Below, one piece after another: positions 10,798 to 19,876 of a DNA stretch of 64,000 bases. Each line of letters begins with the position of its first letter. Within the stretch, counting starts at the first letter, position 1. Source of the stretch: Kitasatospora sp. MAP5-34 (lineage in GTDB: Bacteria; Actinomycetota; Actinomycetes; Streptomycetales; Streptomycetaceae); NCBI RefSeq assembly GCF_029894335.1, contig NZ_JARXZC010000015.1, forward strand, positions 1 through 64,000. Direction: 5' to 3'. A model generated the notes under the pieces. That model was not told the DNA's origin. It saw only the letters and a list, made by a program, of their open reading frames with translations, and ran no database searches. A program made the position numbers and the translations under genes.

Positions 10798-11967
10798 GTG
10801 AACGAGCATGCATCGCAGGGTTTCCGTCTCCCCCGGCGGCGGGATGGTCGACGCAGGGCGGTGGCGGCTGCGGTCGCCGTGGCTGCGGGCATCATGACGG
10901 TCGGCGCGCTGGCGCCGCTGTCGGCGTCCGCCGCCGCCAAGCCGGACACCGTCCAGCAGAGCCTGAACGCGCTGGTGCACAACGACGGCCTGCCCGCCGC
11001 ACTGGCCACCGTCACGGACCGCGACGGCCGCACCCACAACTACACCGCCGGCGTCGCCGACCTGGCCACCAAGGCGAAGGTACCCGTCGACGGGCAGGTG
11101 CGGATCGGCAGCAACACCAAGACCTTCACCGCAGTCGTCGTGCTCCAACTGGTCGGTGAGGGGAAGGTCGCCCTCGACGCCCCCGTCGAGACCTACCTGC
11201 CGAACCTCCTGCGCGGCGACGGCATCGACGGACGCACCATCACCGTCCGCCAACTCCTCCAACACACCAGCGGCCTGCCCGACTACCTGAACAAGGACGA
11301 GATCCTCAGCAATCCGCAGCGGTACTACGAACCACGAGAACTCCTCGACGCGGCACTGGCCCAGAAGGCCCACTTCCACCCGGGCAAGCAGTGGGAGTAC
11401 AGCAACACGAACTACCTGCTGGCCGGCCTGATCATCCAGAAGGTCACCGGGCGACCCCTCGGCGAGGAGATCACCCGACGCATCATCAACCGCGTCGGAC
11501 TGCGGCACACCTACTTCCCCGCCCCCGGGGACATGACCGTCCACGAAGCCCACCCCAAGGGCTACAACAGGGACGCGGCCGACGGATCCATGCGCGACGT
11601 CACCGAACTGGACCCCTCCTGGGGCTGGGCGGCGGGCGCGGTCGTCTCCACCAACAGCGACGTCGACCGGTTCTTCACCGCACTCCTCGGCGGGCGCCTG
11701 CTCCCTGCGGCGCAGCTGGCCCAGATGCGCACCACCGTGCCCGCCGACGCGGTGGGCCCGGGCACCCGCTACGGACTGGGCCTGATGAGCCGGCCGCTGT
11801 CGTGCGGCGGCCTGTACTGGGGCCATGGCGGGACCATTCCGGGGTACGAGACCGCCGGGGGCGCCACCGACGACGGCCGGGCCGTCGACATCGCCGTGAC
11901 CATGATCCCGAGCGCTGCGGCCAGGCAGCACATAGCGGCCGCCGTGGACGCGGCCCTGTGCCGCTGA
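10798..11967 (+). CDS. Secreted serine hydrolase, class C beta-lactamase/DD-peptidase fold
   Basis: The protein has 389 residues. GTG 10798 follows AAGGAG. A twin-arginine-rich N-terminus (RRRDGRRR) and hydrophobic stretch end at SASAAA, giving a Sec or Tat signal of about 43 residues. Catalytic motifs are SNTK (nucleophile Ser about 105), YSN (about 200) and HGG (about 342) in place of KTG, as in D-Ala-D-Ala carboxypeptidase/esterase EstB-type members. The product is probably a wall-associated DD-carboxypeptidase or esterase. No membrane anchor is seen at the C-terminus. It appears monocistronic, with a GC-rich hairpin after the stop. Confidence 0.92.
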   Translation: MNEHASQGFRLPRRRDGRRRAVAAAVAVAAGIMTVGALAPLSASAAAKPDTVQQSLNALVHNDGLPAALATVTDRDGRTHNYTAGVADLATKAKVPVDGQVRIGSNTKTFTAVVVLQLVGEGKVALDAPVETYLPNLLRGDGIDGRTITVRQLLQHTSGLPDYLNKDEILSNPQRYYEPRELLDAALAQKAHFHPGKQWEYSNTNYLLAGLIIQKVTGRPLGEEITRRIINRVGLRHTYFPAPGDMTVHEAHPKGYNRDAADGSMRDVTELDPSWGWAAGAVVSTNSDVDRFFTALLGGRLLPAAQLAQMRTTVPADAVGPGTRYGLGLMSRPLSCGGLYWGHGGTIPGYETAGGATDDGRAVDIAVTMIPSAAARQHIAAAVDAALCR

Positions 11968-11988
11968 GCCGCCGGTCGGGCTGACCCG

Positions 11989-12021
11989 CCGGGTCGGGCC
12001 GGGCGAGCCGGGCCGACCCGG
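11989..12021 (+). terminator. GC-rich hairpin after the serine hydrolase
   Basis: A 14-nt inverted repeat with one mismatch (ccgggtcgggccgg / ccgggccgacccgg) closes a 5-nt loop 21 bases after the stop codon. There is no T-run, as is common for streptomycete terminators. Confidence 0.6.
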
Positions 12022-12207
12022 TCGTGCTGCCACCGTCAGGCTGACCCGGGTGGCGGGTGGCCTGCGGGACTCCGGGCAACGCGACGGACAGGGGCCGGGA
12101 CGCCCGACCCCGAACCAGAGTTCGGATGTTTTCCGCCCGGCGGATGAGCGCAGAGATGGGTGCAGACATCGCTGTGGGTCCGAGTGGCAGGAAGAGGCAG
12201 GCGCGAG

Positions 12208-13215
12208 ATGGCGGCTGATGACGGCACTGCGGTCCGGCTCACCGGGCTGCGCAAGGCCTTCGGTGCGACCGAGGCCGTGGCCGGGGTGGATCTGGAGGTC
12301 CGGGACGGCGAGTTCTTCGCCATGCTCGGTCCCTCCGGCTCCGGCAAGACGACCGTGCTGCGCATCATCGCGGGCTTCGAGGAGCCGACTGCGGGTACGG
12401 TCGAACTCGCCGGGCGGGAGGTCACCCGGCTCGCCCCGTTCGAACGTGACGTCAACACGGTGTTCCAGGACTACGCACTCTTCCCGCACATGACGGTCGA
12501 ACAGAACATTGCCTACGGCCTGAAGATCCGCAAGGTCCCCAAGGCCGAGCGCCGGGAACGCGCCCACGCCGCGCTGAGCAGCGTCCGCCTGGACGGCTAC
12601 GAGCGACGCCGACCCGCACAGCTCTCCGGCGGCCAGCGCCAACGCGTCGCCCTGGCAAGGGCGTTGGTCAACCGCCCGCGCGTCCTGCTGCTCGACGAAC
12701 CGCTCGGCGCGCTCGACCTGAAGCTCCGTGAGGAGATGCAGGTCGAGCTGAAGCAACTGCAGCGCAGCGTCGGGATCACCTTCGTCTTCGTCACCCACGA
12801 CCAGCAGGAGGCGCTCACCATGAGCGACCGGATCGCGGTGTTCAACCACGGCCGGATCGAGCAGGTGGGCACCCCTGCCGAGATCTACGAGCGGCCCGCC
12901 ACCCCGTTCGTGGCGGGCTTCGTCGGCACGTCCAACCTGACCAACGGCTTCAGCGTCCGACCCGAGAAGATCCGCATCCTGGCCGAGGGTTCACCCGCCG
13001 AGTCCGAGCACGACGAGGCGGCAGGAACCGTCGCCGAGGTGGTATATCTCGGTGAATCCACCCGCTTCATCGTCGACCTGGACAGCGGCGGCCGGCTCAC
13101 CGCCCTGCGCCAGAACCTCGACGCCGACGCCACCGAGGTCGCCGCCTACCGTGGCCGACGCGTCCTGCTCCGCTGGCACCGACGCCACAACTTCGCTGTC
13201 GTACAGAGCACTTGA
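12208..13215 (+). CDS. potA: Polyamine-type ABC transporter ATPase
   Basis: This 335-residue ATP-binding subunit is of the spermidine/putrescine (PotA/FbpC) class. I chose ATG 12208, with AAGAGG ten bases upstream, over the in-frame ATG 12160. Walker A is GPSGSGKTT, signature [15 protein letters not shown], Walker [12 protein letters not shown], and the switch His lies in [13 protein letters not shown]-terminal TOBE-like region starts about residue 250. It heads the operon potA-D-B-C (12208-16182) and would energise import through the two permeases below. The substrate could be polyamine or a related small cation. Confidence 0.93.
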   Translation: MAADDGTAVRLTGLRKAFGATEAVAGVDLEVRDGEFFAMLGPSGSGKTTVLRIIAGFEEPTAGTVELAGREVTRLAPFERDVNTVFQDYALFPHMTVEQNIAYGLKIRKVPKAERRERAHAALSSVRLDGYERRRPAQLSGGQRQRVALARALVNRPRVLLLDEPLGALDLKLREEMQVELKQLQRSVGITFVFVTHDQQEALTMSDRIAVFNHGRIEQVGTPAEIYERPATPFVAGFVGTSNLTNGFSVRPEKIRILAEGSPAESEHDEAAGTVAEVVYLGESTRFIVDLDSGGRLTALRQNLDADATEVAAYRGRRVLLRWHRRHNFAVVQST

Positions 13216-13276
13216 CCGGCCCATCCGGCGACCAGTCAGTCAATCGACCACCCGACGTCATCAGATCGGACTCCCC

Positions 13277-14467
13277 GTGCGCTCTGCTCTCAAGTCGCTC
13301 GTCGCCATCGGTGTGCTGGCTCTCGCCACCGCCTGCAGCTCGACCCCGGCGAAGACCGCCCCGGACGGCAGCTTCACCCCGCCCAAGCTGACCGCGCAGC
13401 AGTCGCTCGGCGCAGGGGAGGGCCAGGTCAACCTGATCGCCTGGGCGGGCTACGTGGAGAACGGCTCGGACGACCCCAAGGTCGACTGGGTGACGCCCTT
13501 CCAGAAGCAGACGGGCTGTCAGGTCAACGTGAAGGTGGCCGGCACCTCCGACGAGATGGTCAACCTGATGAAGAGCGGCCAGTACGACGCCGTCTCGGCC
13601 TCCGGCGACGCCTCGCTGCGCCTGATCGCCTCGGGTGACGCGGCACCCGTCAACACCGACCTGGTGCCCAGCTACCAGGACATCTTCCCCAGCCTGAAGC
13701 TGCAGAAGTGGAACTCCGTCAACGGCGTCGCCTACGGCATCCCGCACGGCTACGGCGCCAACCTGTTGATGTACCGGACGGACAAGGTCAGCCCCGCGCC
13801 GACCTCCTGGGGTGCGGTCTTCCAGCCGGACTCCCCGTACAAGTCGCACATCACGGCCTACGACTCGCCGATCTACATCGCCGACGCCGCGCTCTATCTC
13901 GCCAAGACCAAGCCGGAGTTGGGTATCACCAACCCGTACGCGCTGGACCAGCGGCAGTTCGACGCCGCAGTCGCACTGCTCAAGCAGCAGCGCGCCAACG
14001 TCGGCGAGTACTGGAGCGATTACCTCAAGGAGGTCTCCGCCTTCAAGAGCGGCGACTCGGTGCTCGGCACCACCTGGCAGGTGATCGCCAACACCGCTCA
14101 GGGCGAGCAGATCCCCGTCAAGGCCGTCCTGCCGGACGAGGGCGCGACCGGCTGGTCCGACACCTGGATGCTCTACAGCAAGGCCGCCCACCCCAACTGC
14201 GCCTACAAGTGGATGGACTGGATCACCTCCGCCAAAACCAACGCGCAGGTCGCCGAGTACTTCGGTGAGGCCCCGGCCAACCAGAAGGCCTGCGACAACA
14301 CCTCGGACAAGAACTTCTGCGCCGAGTACCACGCGGGCGACGCCGCCTACTACCAGAAGATCGCCTTCTGGACCACGCCGATCCCGCAGTGCGTCGACGG
14401 CCGCAGGAACGTCAAGTGCGTGCCGTACGCGGACTGGGTGCAGGCCTGGACCGCCATCAAGGGCTGA
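13277..14467 (+). CDS. potD: Polyamine-type ABC substrate-binding lipoprotein
   Basis: The precursor is 396 residues. GTG 13277 fits the lipoprotein signal exactly: a short basic start, a hydrophobic core and the lipobox LATAC with Cys20. The mature part has the PotD-like opening VNLIAWAGYVENG and YGIPHGYGANLLMYRTD. It lies 61 nt after potA and 3 nt before potB, so it belongs to the same operon. It captures the substrate outside the membrane and delivers it to PotBC. A cluster of cysteines near the C-terminus (CDN...FC, QC, KC) may form disulfides. Confidence 0.93.
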   Translation: MRSALKSLVAIGVLALATACSSTPAKTAPDGSFTPPKLTAQQSLGAGEGQVNLIAWAGYVENGSDDPKVDWVTPFQKQTGCQVNVKVAGTSDEMVNLMKSGQYDAVSASGDASLRLIASGDAAPVNTDLVPSYQDIFPSLKLQKWNSVNGVAYGIPHGYGANLLMYRTDKVSPAPTSWGAVFQPDSPYKSHITAYDSPIYIADAALYLAKTKPELGITNPYALDQRQFDAAVALLKQQRANVGEYWSDYLKEVSAFKSGDSVLGTTWQVIANTAQGEQIPVKAVLPDEGATGWSDTWMLYSKAAHPNCAYKWMDWITSAKTNAQVAEYFGEAPANQKACDNTSDKNFCAEYHAGDAAYYQKIAFWTTPIPQCVDGRRNVKCVPYADWVQAWTAIKG

Positions 14468-14470
14468 CGG

Positions 14471-15343
14471 GTGACCACCGACTCGGCCGGCCGGCGGCTG
14501 GCGGGAGCCCTCCACCGCCGCCCCCGGCTGCGGCTGGGCCTGCTGCTCGCCGCGCCGCTCACCTGGCTGCTGGTGGCCTACCTCGGGTCGCTGGCCGTGC
14601 TCTTCCTCTCCGCCTTCTGGACCACCGACCCGTTCACCTCGGACGTGGTCAGGTCCTGGACCACGGACAACTTCCGGACGCTGCTCAGTGCCCCGGTCTA
14701 CCGGACCGTCGCGCTGCGCAGCCTCGGCGTCGCGGCGGCGGTCACCGTGATCGACGCGGTGGTCGCCCTCCCGATCGCCTGCTACACCGCCCTGGTCGCC
14801 AAGCCCTCCCGCCGCCCACTGCTCGTGGTCGCGCTGCTCACCCCGCTGTGGGCGAGCTATCTGGTCAAGGCGTACGCCTGGCGGATCATCCTCGCCAACG
14901 GCGGCCCACTCGACTGGGCGCTCGGGCCGCTCGGCCTGCACAGCCCCGGCTACGGCCTGACGGCGGTGATCCTGGTGCTGGCGTACCTCTGGCTGCCGTA
15001 CATGATCCTGCCGATCCACGCGGGCCTGGAGCAGCTGCCGGCGAACCTGCTGGACGCCTCCGCCGACCTGGGTGCCCGGACCTGGCGTACCGTCCGGTCC
15101 GTCGTCCTGCCGATGGTGCTGCCCTCCGTCGCGGCCGGGTCGGTCTTCACCTTCTCGCTCAGCCTCGGCGACTACCTCGCGGTGCAGATCGTCGGCGGCC
15201 GCAGCCAGCTGATCGGCAACCTGATCTACGCCAACGTCACCCTCAACCTGCCGCTGGCCGCCGCGCTCGGCACGGTCCCGGTGGTGGCGATCCTGCTCTA
15301 CCTGCTGGCCGTACGCCGCAGCGGTGCCCTGAGGAGCCTCTGA
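14471..15343 (+). CDS. potB: Polyamine-type ABC permease, first subunit
   Basis: The 290-residue protein starts at GTG 14471, only 3 nt after the potD stop, so translation is probably coupled. Six membrane helices can be traced. The conserved cytoplasmic EAA-type loop, here LDASADLGARTWRTVRSV, contacts the ATPase. It pairs with the next gene product to form the transmembrane channel of the importer. Confidence 0.93.
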   Translation: MTTDSAGRRLAGALHRRPRLRLGLLLAAPLTWLLVAYLGSLAVLFLSAFWTTDPFTSDVVRSWTTDNFRTLLSAPVYRTVALRSLGVAAAVTVIDAVVALPIACYTALVAKPSRRPLLVVALLTPLWASYLVKAYAWRIILANGGPLDWALGPLGLHSPGYGLTAVILVLAYLWLPYMILPIHAGLEQLPANLLDASADLGARTWRTVRSVVLPMVLPSVAAGSVFTFSLSLGDYLAVQIVGGRSQLIGNLIYANVTLNLPLAAALGTVPVVAILLYLLAVRRSGALRSL

Positions 15344-15381
15344 ACGATGCAGCCCGCCCGTCCCTGCGCAGTCGGTGACCG

Positions 15382-16182
15382 ATGAAACTCTCCCGCCGCG
15401 CGCGGATCACCGTGCGGATCATCGCCTTTCTCGGCCTGGCGGCGATCTATCTGCCGCTGCTGCTGGTCCTCGTCAACTCGCTGAACGCGGACCGGAGTTT
15501 CGGCTGGCCGCCCCGGCAGCTCACCCTGCACTGGTGGACCGACGCCTGGGCGAGCACCGGTGCCCGCGCCGCGCTCTGGACCTCCGTCCGGGCCGGGCTC
15601 GGGGCGACCGCGCTCGCGCTGGTGCTCGGCAGCCTGGCCGCCTTCGCCGTCCACCGGCACCGCTTCTTCGGCCGGGAGGCGGTCTCCTTCGCCGTCGTGC
15701 TGCCGATCGCGCTGCCCGGCATCGTCACCGGAATCGCCCTCAACTCGGCCTTCCGGACGGTACTCCAGCCCGCCGGGATCGGTCTCGGCCTGTTCACGGT
15801 CGTGGTCGGCCACGCCACCTTCTGCATCGTGGTGGTCTTCAACAACGTCACCGCCCGGCTGCGGCGCACCTCCGGCTCGTACGAGGAGGCCGCCATGGAC
15901 CTGGGGGCCACCACCTTCCAGGTCTACCGCGACATCACCTTCCCGCTGCTGCGCTCCGCCCTGGCAGCCGGCGCGCTGCTGGCCTTCGCGCTCTCCTTCG
16001 ACGAGATCGCCGTGACCACCTTCACCGCCGGCGCCGGAGTCCAGACCCTGCCGGTATGGATCTTCGCCAACATGGCGCGCCCGAACCAGGCCCCGGTGGT
16101 GAACGTGGTCGCCGCCGTCCTGGTCCTGCTCTCCGTCGTCCCGATCTACCTCGCGCAGCGACTCTCCTCCGACACCAAGTAG
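15382..16182 (+). CDS. potC: Polyamine-type ABC permease, second subunit
   Basis: The protein has 266 residues and starts at ATG 15382, 38 nt after potB. It has six predicted helices and the EAA loop EEAAMDLGATTFQVYRDI. The segment FDEIAVTTF is typical of PotC. It completes the four-component importer encoded from 12208. Confidence 0.93.
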   Translation: MKLSRRARITVRIIAFLGLAAIYLPLLLVLVNSLNADRSFGWPPRQLTLHWWTDAWASTGARAALWTSVRAGLGATALALVLGSLAAFAVHRHRFFGREAVSFAVVLPIALPGIVTGIALNSAFRTVLQPAGIGLGLFTVVVGHATFCIVVVFNNVTARLRRTSGSYEEAAMDLGATTFQVYRDITFPLLRSALAAGALLAFALSFDEIAVTTFTAGAGVQTLPVWIFANMARPNQAPVVNVVAAVLVLLSVVPIYLAQRLSSDTK

Positions 16183-16234
16183 CCGGCGGCGCCCCGCGCC
16201 TGTCCCCGGCCCGGAGCAGCGCGGAGGCCGGCGG

Positions 16235-16939
16235 TCAGTCGGACTCCACCGGACCGTCGGACGCTGCGGCCTTGACGCCCAGCTTGGCCTCGGCGGTCGT
16301 CCAGTCCGCGGCAACGGCCTGCTGCGCGGCAGCGAGCGTGACCTGGCCCTTGCAGATCGCCGTGTGCAGGTGGGTCTCGACGGCGTCCTTCGGGTTGTTC
16401 GGCCCCTTGCCGGGGACGTGTCCCGGGGACGGCGGCTCCACCCACAGGTTGCGCGGGTCGTTGGGGTCGCCACCGAGCTGAAGACTGATCAGGTGATCGT
16501 ACTCCGCATCACCCATCGGCCCGGTGTAGCCGTAGGAGGCAGCGTTGGCAGCCTTCTCCTTGCCCGTGACGTTCACCGGCGGCCTGATCGCGGAGGTGTA
16601 ACCACCCGCCTTGCAGATCGTCGAGGAGATCGTCGCCTGCGTCACCGCCGGACTCGTCACCCCCGGCGTACACGCCGCGTCCGGCAGCGGCTGCTTGGCC
16701 GTCGTGTACCGGTAGTGGCACGTCCCCGGAGCCGGCTGCGCCTGCGCCGTGTAGGCGGACTGCGGACCCGCGCCCACGGGTATCGCACCACCAGCCGCCG
16801 GCCCACCGGCGGCGGCGGACGGCGTGGTGGCAGCCCCGCCCCCGGAGCCCGGGTGATGGGCCGTCGACGGCGAGCAGCCCACCGCCCCCGCGAGCAGAAC
16901 GGCACCGATCACAACAGTTGTACGCGCAGCCGAAACCAC
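16235..16939 (-). CDS. Lipoprotein with HNH-nuclease-like motif
   Basis: The protein has 234 residues. GTG 16939 is preceded by GGAGGA and gives a clean lipoprotein signal with lipobox LAGAVGC (Cys22). A low-complexity Gly/Ala/Pro linker runs to about residue 65. The C-terminal domain carries cysteines and the motif EYDHLISLQLGGDPNDPRNL, which matches the core of HNH-type endonuclease-fold proteins (DH...LGG...N). It is therefore a candidate membrane-anchored extracellular nuclease, perhaps for DNA scavenging. Activity is inference because only the motif is seen. It is monocistronic and convergent with the polyamine operon. Confidence 0.8.
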   Translation of the reverse strand: MVSAARTTVVIGAVLLAGAVGCSPSTAHHPGSGGGAATTPSAAAGGPAAGGAIPVGAGPQSAYTAQAQPAPGTCHYRYTTAKQPLPDAACTPGVTSPAVTQATISSTICKAGGYTSAIRPPVNVTGKEKAANAASYGYTGPMGDAEYDHLISLQLGGDPNDPRNLWVEPPSPGHVPGKGPNNPKDAVETHLHTAICKGQVTLAAAQQAVAADWTTAEAKLGVKAAASDGPVESD

Positions 16940-17159
16940 AGAATCCTCCGAGAATCGCTTCCGGCCCTCCGGGTGACGGGCCGACAGAGATCCTGCCAGT
17001 ACCCGATCCTGCCAGCACCGGGGGGGCGTGCGCGGTCTGCCATGCTCCACGCCGGTAGTGGCCGGCGCGACGCGGGGTCGTTGGCAGGGCAAGGCTGCGG
17101 CGCCCGGCCCTGCGGTGGCGCCGGGGCCGCTCCGTCCGCTGCTGGGAGGACATCCGTCC

Positions 17160-17671
17160 ATGCGCCCCCGCCACCTACTGTCCGTGGTCCTGGCCGCCGC
17201 AGCGGTCCTCTCCCTGTCGAGCGTCAGTCACCCGAGGGCCGCCTCTTCGACGCCGCCTGGAACTCGGCCTCCACCCGTGGCCTGTACGGTGCCGGCCGGA
17301 ACAACGTCGGAGACCTCACCTGCATCTCCGGTGCCGCGTCGGGGTACCACTGCGGCGTGGAACTGACCGGCGTCGACGGCAGGATGCCCAACGAACACGG
17401 CGACGTCATCAGCCCGGTAGACACCGGCGAGCACCAGAGCGGCCACGCCATCGTGGTCGCCCAGGGCGACAGCGGCGGCCCGGTCGTGGCCGACCCGTCC
17501 GGCCCGCAGGCGTCCATGACGGCACGCGGGATCATCGTGGCCGCCGCCGAGGATACGCAGATCCCGTGCAGCGCCGGCAGCGACACCGCCATCGGCTCCA
17601 CCTGCTTCTGGCAGGTCTTGTGCGTCCCGATGACTCCGATCGTCGACACGTTCAACTTCTCGATCTCCTGA
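17160..17671 (+). pseudogene. Collapsed secreted S1-type serine protease
   Basis: ATG 17160 begins a good signal peptide (MRPRHLLSVVLAAAAVLSLS), but this frame does not continue into a protease. About 20 codons later the C-terminal half of a chymotrypsin/streptogrisin-like domain appears in another frame (NNVGDLTC, GVDGRM, the nucleophile motif QGDSGGPVV) and runs to 17671. The N-terminal half that should hold catalytic His and Asp is absent. The simplest reading is an internal deletion that also shifted the frame. The upstream extension of the second frame overlaps the lipoprotein gene and is not coding. Confidence 0.82.
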
Positions 17672-17796
17672 AGTTCGTCGACTGTCGACTGGGGTGCCGT
17701 CCGACGGATGTCGTCCTGCGCGAGCGCGCCGATGGGGCACGGATGTGACACGTTGGAGGTGGAGGGGCGAAGTCTGGCGCTGCGAGAGGAGAGGTC

Positions 17797-17874
17797 ATGT
17801 CATCGAAGCGACGCCGTAAGAAGAAGGGTCGTCGTAAGCACGCGGCCAACCACGGTCGGCGGCCGCAGTGCTGA
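17797..17874 (+). CDS. 25-residue basic protein, bL37-like ribosomal protein
   Basis: This tiny gene begins at ATG 17797 behind an excellent GAGAGGAGAGG site. The product is 25 residues, MSSKRRRKKK followed by GRRKHAANHGRRPQC. The Arg/Lys-rich start and the ANHGxRP ending match, from memory, the very small actinobacterial large-subunit protein bL37 described in mycobacterial ribosomes. If so, it binds 23S rRNA. The strong ribosome site and the match over its full length argue against chance. The terminal Cys is unusual. A search against bL37 would settle it. Confidence 0.68.
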   Translation: MSSKRRRKKKGRRKHAANHGRRPQC

Positions 17875-17961
17875 GCGAGACTGCAGGGTAGGTGACCGAA
17901 CTGCCTGGTCGCCGGGTCGCGTCAGCGCGGCCCGGCTGGCCGGTTTATGCATCGCCCGCGC

Positions 17962-18558
17962 CTACCCCTTGGTAACCGGCCGGTAGGTGCACACCTGTAC
18001 GCCCGTGCCGCCGGCGACCGTGGAGACGAGTTCGAGCGCGCGCAGGGTGCCGTCGTCGGGGAAGATCCTCTTGCCGCCGCCGAGGATCACCGGCATGATC
18101 ACGAGCCGGAGCTCGTCCACCAGACCCTCGCTCAGAAGGGTGCGCACGAGCGTGGGGCTCCCCATCACCAGCAGGTCGCCGCCGTCGGTCTCGTGCAGCT
18201 CACGGATGCGGGCGACGGCCTTGTCGCCGGGGATGTGCGTGGTGTGATCCCACGTCAGCTCCTCGGCGCCCAGCGTCTGGGAGACGACGTACTTCGGGAT
18301 GGCGTTCATCCGGTCGGCGAACGGGTCACCGGATCGTTCGGGCCAGGCCGCAGCCATCGTCTGCCACGTGCGGCGACCGAACAGCAGCGCCTCGGCGTTG
18401 GTCAGCGCATCGTTGAAGAAGCCGCCCACCACCTCCGGATCGAAGAACGGGTGCGACCAGCCGCCGTGGGCAAAGCCACCGTCGGTGTCCTCCTCCGGGC
18501 CACCCGGTGCCTGCACGACGCCGTCCAGGCTCATGAACTCACTGATCACGATGCGCAC
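17962..18558 (-). CDS. Dihydrofolate-reductase-family protein (RibD C-terminal type)
   Basis: The protein has 198 residues. GTG 18558 lies behind AAGAGGAGCGAG; the frame upstream lacks family similarity. It starts VRIVISEFMSLDGVVQAPGG, the standard opening of the RibD_C reductases. It also has LLFGRRTWQTM and the NADPH-loop region GGDLLVMGSPTLVRTL. These stand-alone proteins are probably NADPH-dependent reductases of unknown substrate. The gene is transcribed alone; its start is about 190 bp from an inverted repeat that ends the next gene's transcript. Confidence 0.88.
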   Translation of the reverse strand: MRIVISEFMSLDGVVQAPGGPEEDTDGGFAHGGWSHPFFDPEVVGGFFNDALTNAEALLFGRRTWQTMAAAWPERSGDPFADRMNAIPKYVVSQTLGAEELTWDHTTHIPGDKAVARIRELHETDGGDLLVMGSPTLVRTLLSEGLVDELRLVIMPVILGGGKRIFPDDGTLRALELVSTVAGGTGVQVCTYRPVTKG

Positions 18559-18744
18559 GTGACTCGCTCCTCTTACTCGTTCCGGGGATACGGCGATGGA
18601 AACCGTCGCGCTCCCGTAGTGGTGCTGCTGTAGAGAACATAGAGCCCGGTACTGACAAACCTCGTGAACAGCGGCCCCGGTCACCCGCCGCGCGCCTCCG
18701 GCCCACCTCGGGATAGCGCCGGCGGACGTGGCCCGGCTCAACGG

Positions 18745-18793
18745 CGGTAGGGCCGCCGATCCCTGGGAACTCCAAGGATCGGCGGCCCTACCG
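18745..18793 (-). terminator. Perfect 18-bp inverted repeat, terminator of the oxidoreductase gene
   Basis: Arms 18745-18762 and 18776-18793 are exact reverse complements (cggtagggccgccgatcc) with a 13-nt loop. The hairpin lies about 60 bp downstream of the minus-strand stop at 18855. Confidence 0.85.
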
Positions 18794-18854
18794 GCGTCCA
18801 GCGATACCTCGGACGAGGCATCAGAGGAATGAGGTATGACGAGGTGTCAGCGGA

Positions 18855-19781
18855 TCAGGAGACGGTGATGACGATCTTGCCGCGGGTGTGCCCCTGAGCG
18901 TTGAGCCGCTGCGCGTCGGCGGCCTGGTGCAGCGGGAAGGTCGCGGCGACCTCGACCTGCAGGCGCCCCTCCTCGGCGAGGTCGGTGAGCGCGGCCAGCT
19001 CTGCGGCGTCGGGCCGGACGAAGACGTAGTGGCCGCCGAGGGCGAGCACCGCGCCGTCCGCGACGGAGGCGATCCTGCCGCTGGGGGCGAGCAGCGCCGG
19101 GGAGGCCTGGAGCGCCTCGCCGCCGATCAGGTCCAGGACGGCGTCCACGCCGTCCGGCGCCAGTGCCCGGACCCGGTCCGCGAGGCCCTCGCCGTACGTG
19201 ACGGGCTCGGCGCCCAGCGTGCGCAGGTAGTCGTGGTTGTGCGCGCCTGCGGTGCCGATCACGCGGGCACCGAGGCTGCGGGCGACCTGGACGGCGAGGG
19301 AGCCAACACCGCCGGCGGCGGCGTGCACCAGGACGGTCTCGCCCGGCTTCACGGCCAGCGCCCCGCTGAGCGCCTGGTAGGCGGTGAGACCGGCCAGCGG
19401 GAGGCCGGCGGCCTGCTCGAAGGTGAGGTTGCGGGGCTTGCGGGCGAGGGTGCGTACGGGCGCCGCGACGTACTCGGCGAAGGTCCCACGGCCCACCATG
19501 TCCTCACGGACGTAGCCGATGACCTCGTCGCCGGGGGCGAACTCGGTGACACCTACGCCCACCTGCTCGACCACGCCCGACACGTCCCAGCCGGGGATGA
19601 CGGGGAAGACCACGTCCATCACGCTGTCGAGGTACCCGGCCTGGATCTTCCAGTCGACCGGATTGACCGACGCCGCCCGGACCTTGACCAGCACCGCGTC
19701 GGGACCCAGCTTGGGCTCCGGGACGTCGCCGTACTCCAGGACGTCGGGGGTGCCGTAGGTGCGGTAGGTGATGGCCTTCAT
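18855..19781 (-). CDS. NADP-dependent quinone oxidoreductase (MDR family)
   Basis: This 308-residue zinc-independent medium-chain dehydrogenase starts at ATG 19781. It opens MKAITYRTYGTPDVLEYGDV and has GWDVSGVVEQVG and the nucleotide-binding VHAAAGGVGSLAVQVAR. Zinc-ligand cysteines of true alcohol dehydrogenases are absent, so it is likely a quinone/enone reductase. Its promoter region (19782-19880) is unusually AT-rich and full of TTGA/TCAA inverted repeats, which suggests a dedicated repressor. Confidence 0.92.
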   Translation of the reverse strand: MKAITYRTYGTPDVLEYGDVPEPKLGPDAVLVKVRAASVNPVDWKIQAGYLDSVMDVVFPVIPGWDVSGVVEQVGVGVTEFAPGDEVIGYVREDMVGRGTFAEYVAAPVRTLARKPRNLTFEQAAGLPLAGLTAYQALSGALAVKPGETVLVHAAAGGVGSLAVQVARSLGARVIGTAGAHNHDYLRTLGAEPVTYGEGLADRVRALAPDGVDAVLDLIGGEALQASPALLAPSGRIASVADGAVLALGGHYVFVRPDAAELAALTDLAEEGRLQVEVAATFPLHQAADAQRLNAQGHTRGKIVITVS

Positions 19782-19806
19782 GGTGGTGCTCCCGAAACAG
19801 AAAGAT

Positions 19807-19876
19807 TTGACAGTCTTGATTGTTGAGTCACTCAAGCAATGGTTTGAAGGTACGCCTATATAGTTGAGACTGTCAA
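19807..19876. promoter_or_regulatory. Operator-like cluster of TTGA/TCAA inverted repeats
   Basis: Two exact 10-bp inverted repeats (TTGACAGTCT 19807-19816 and AGACTGTCAA 19867-19876) flank a 13-bp palindrome TTGAGTCACTCAA (19823-19835). TCAAGCAA occurs twice. The block lies directly upstream of the oxidoreductase start at 19781 and overlaps the 3' end of the next gene. It looks like a multi-site repressor-binding region; the regulator is not in the window's vicinity. Confidence 0.65.

Noticed and set aside
10156-12849. Very long minus-strand open frame opposite the serine hydrolase and potA genes
   Set aside because: Composition is Arg/Gly/Val-rich with no family motifs; it is the antisense shadow of well-supported plus-strand genes, as expected at this GC content. 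The same holds for long antisense frames at 2974-4806, 13097-15019, 24689-26998 and 43976-46276.
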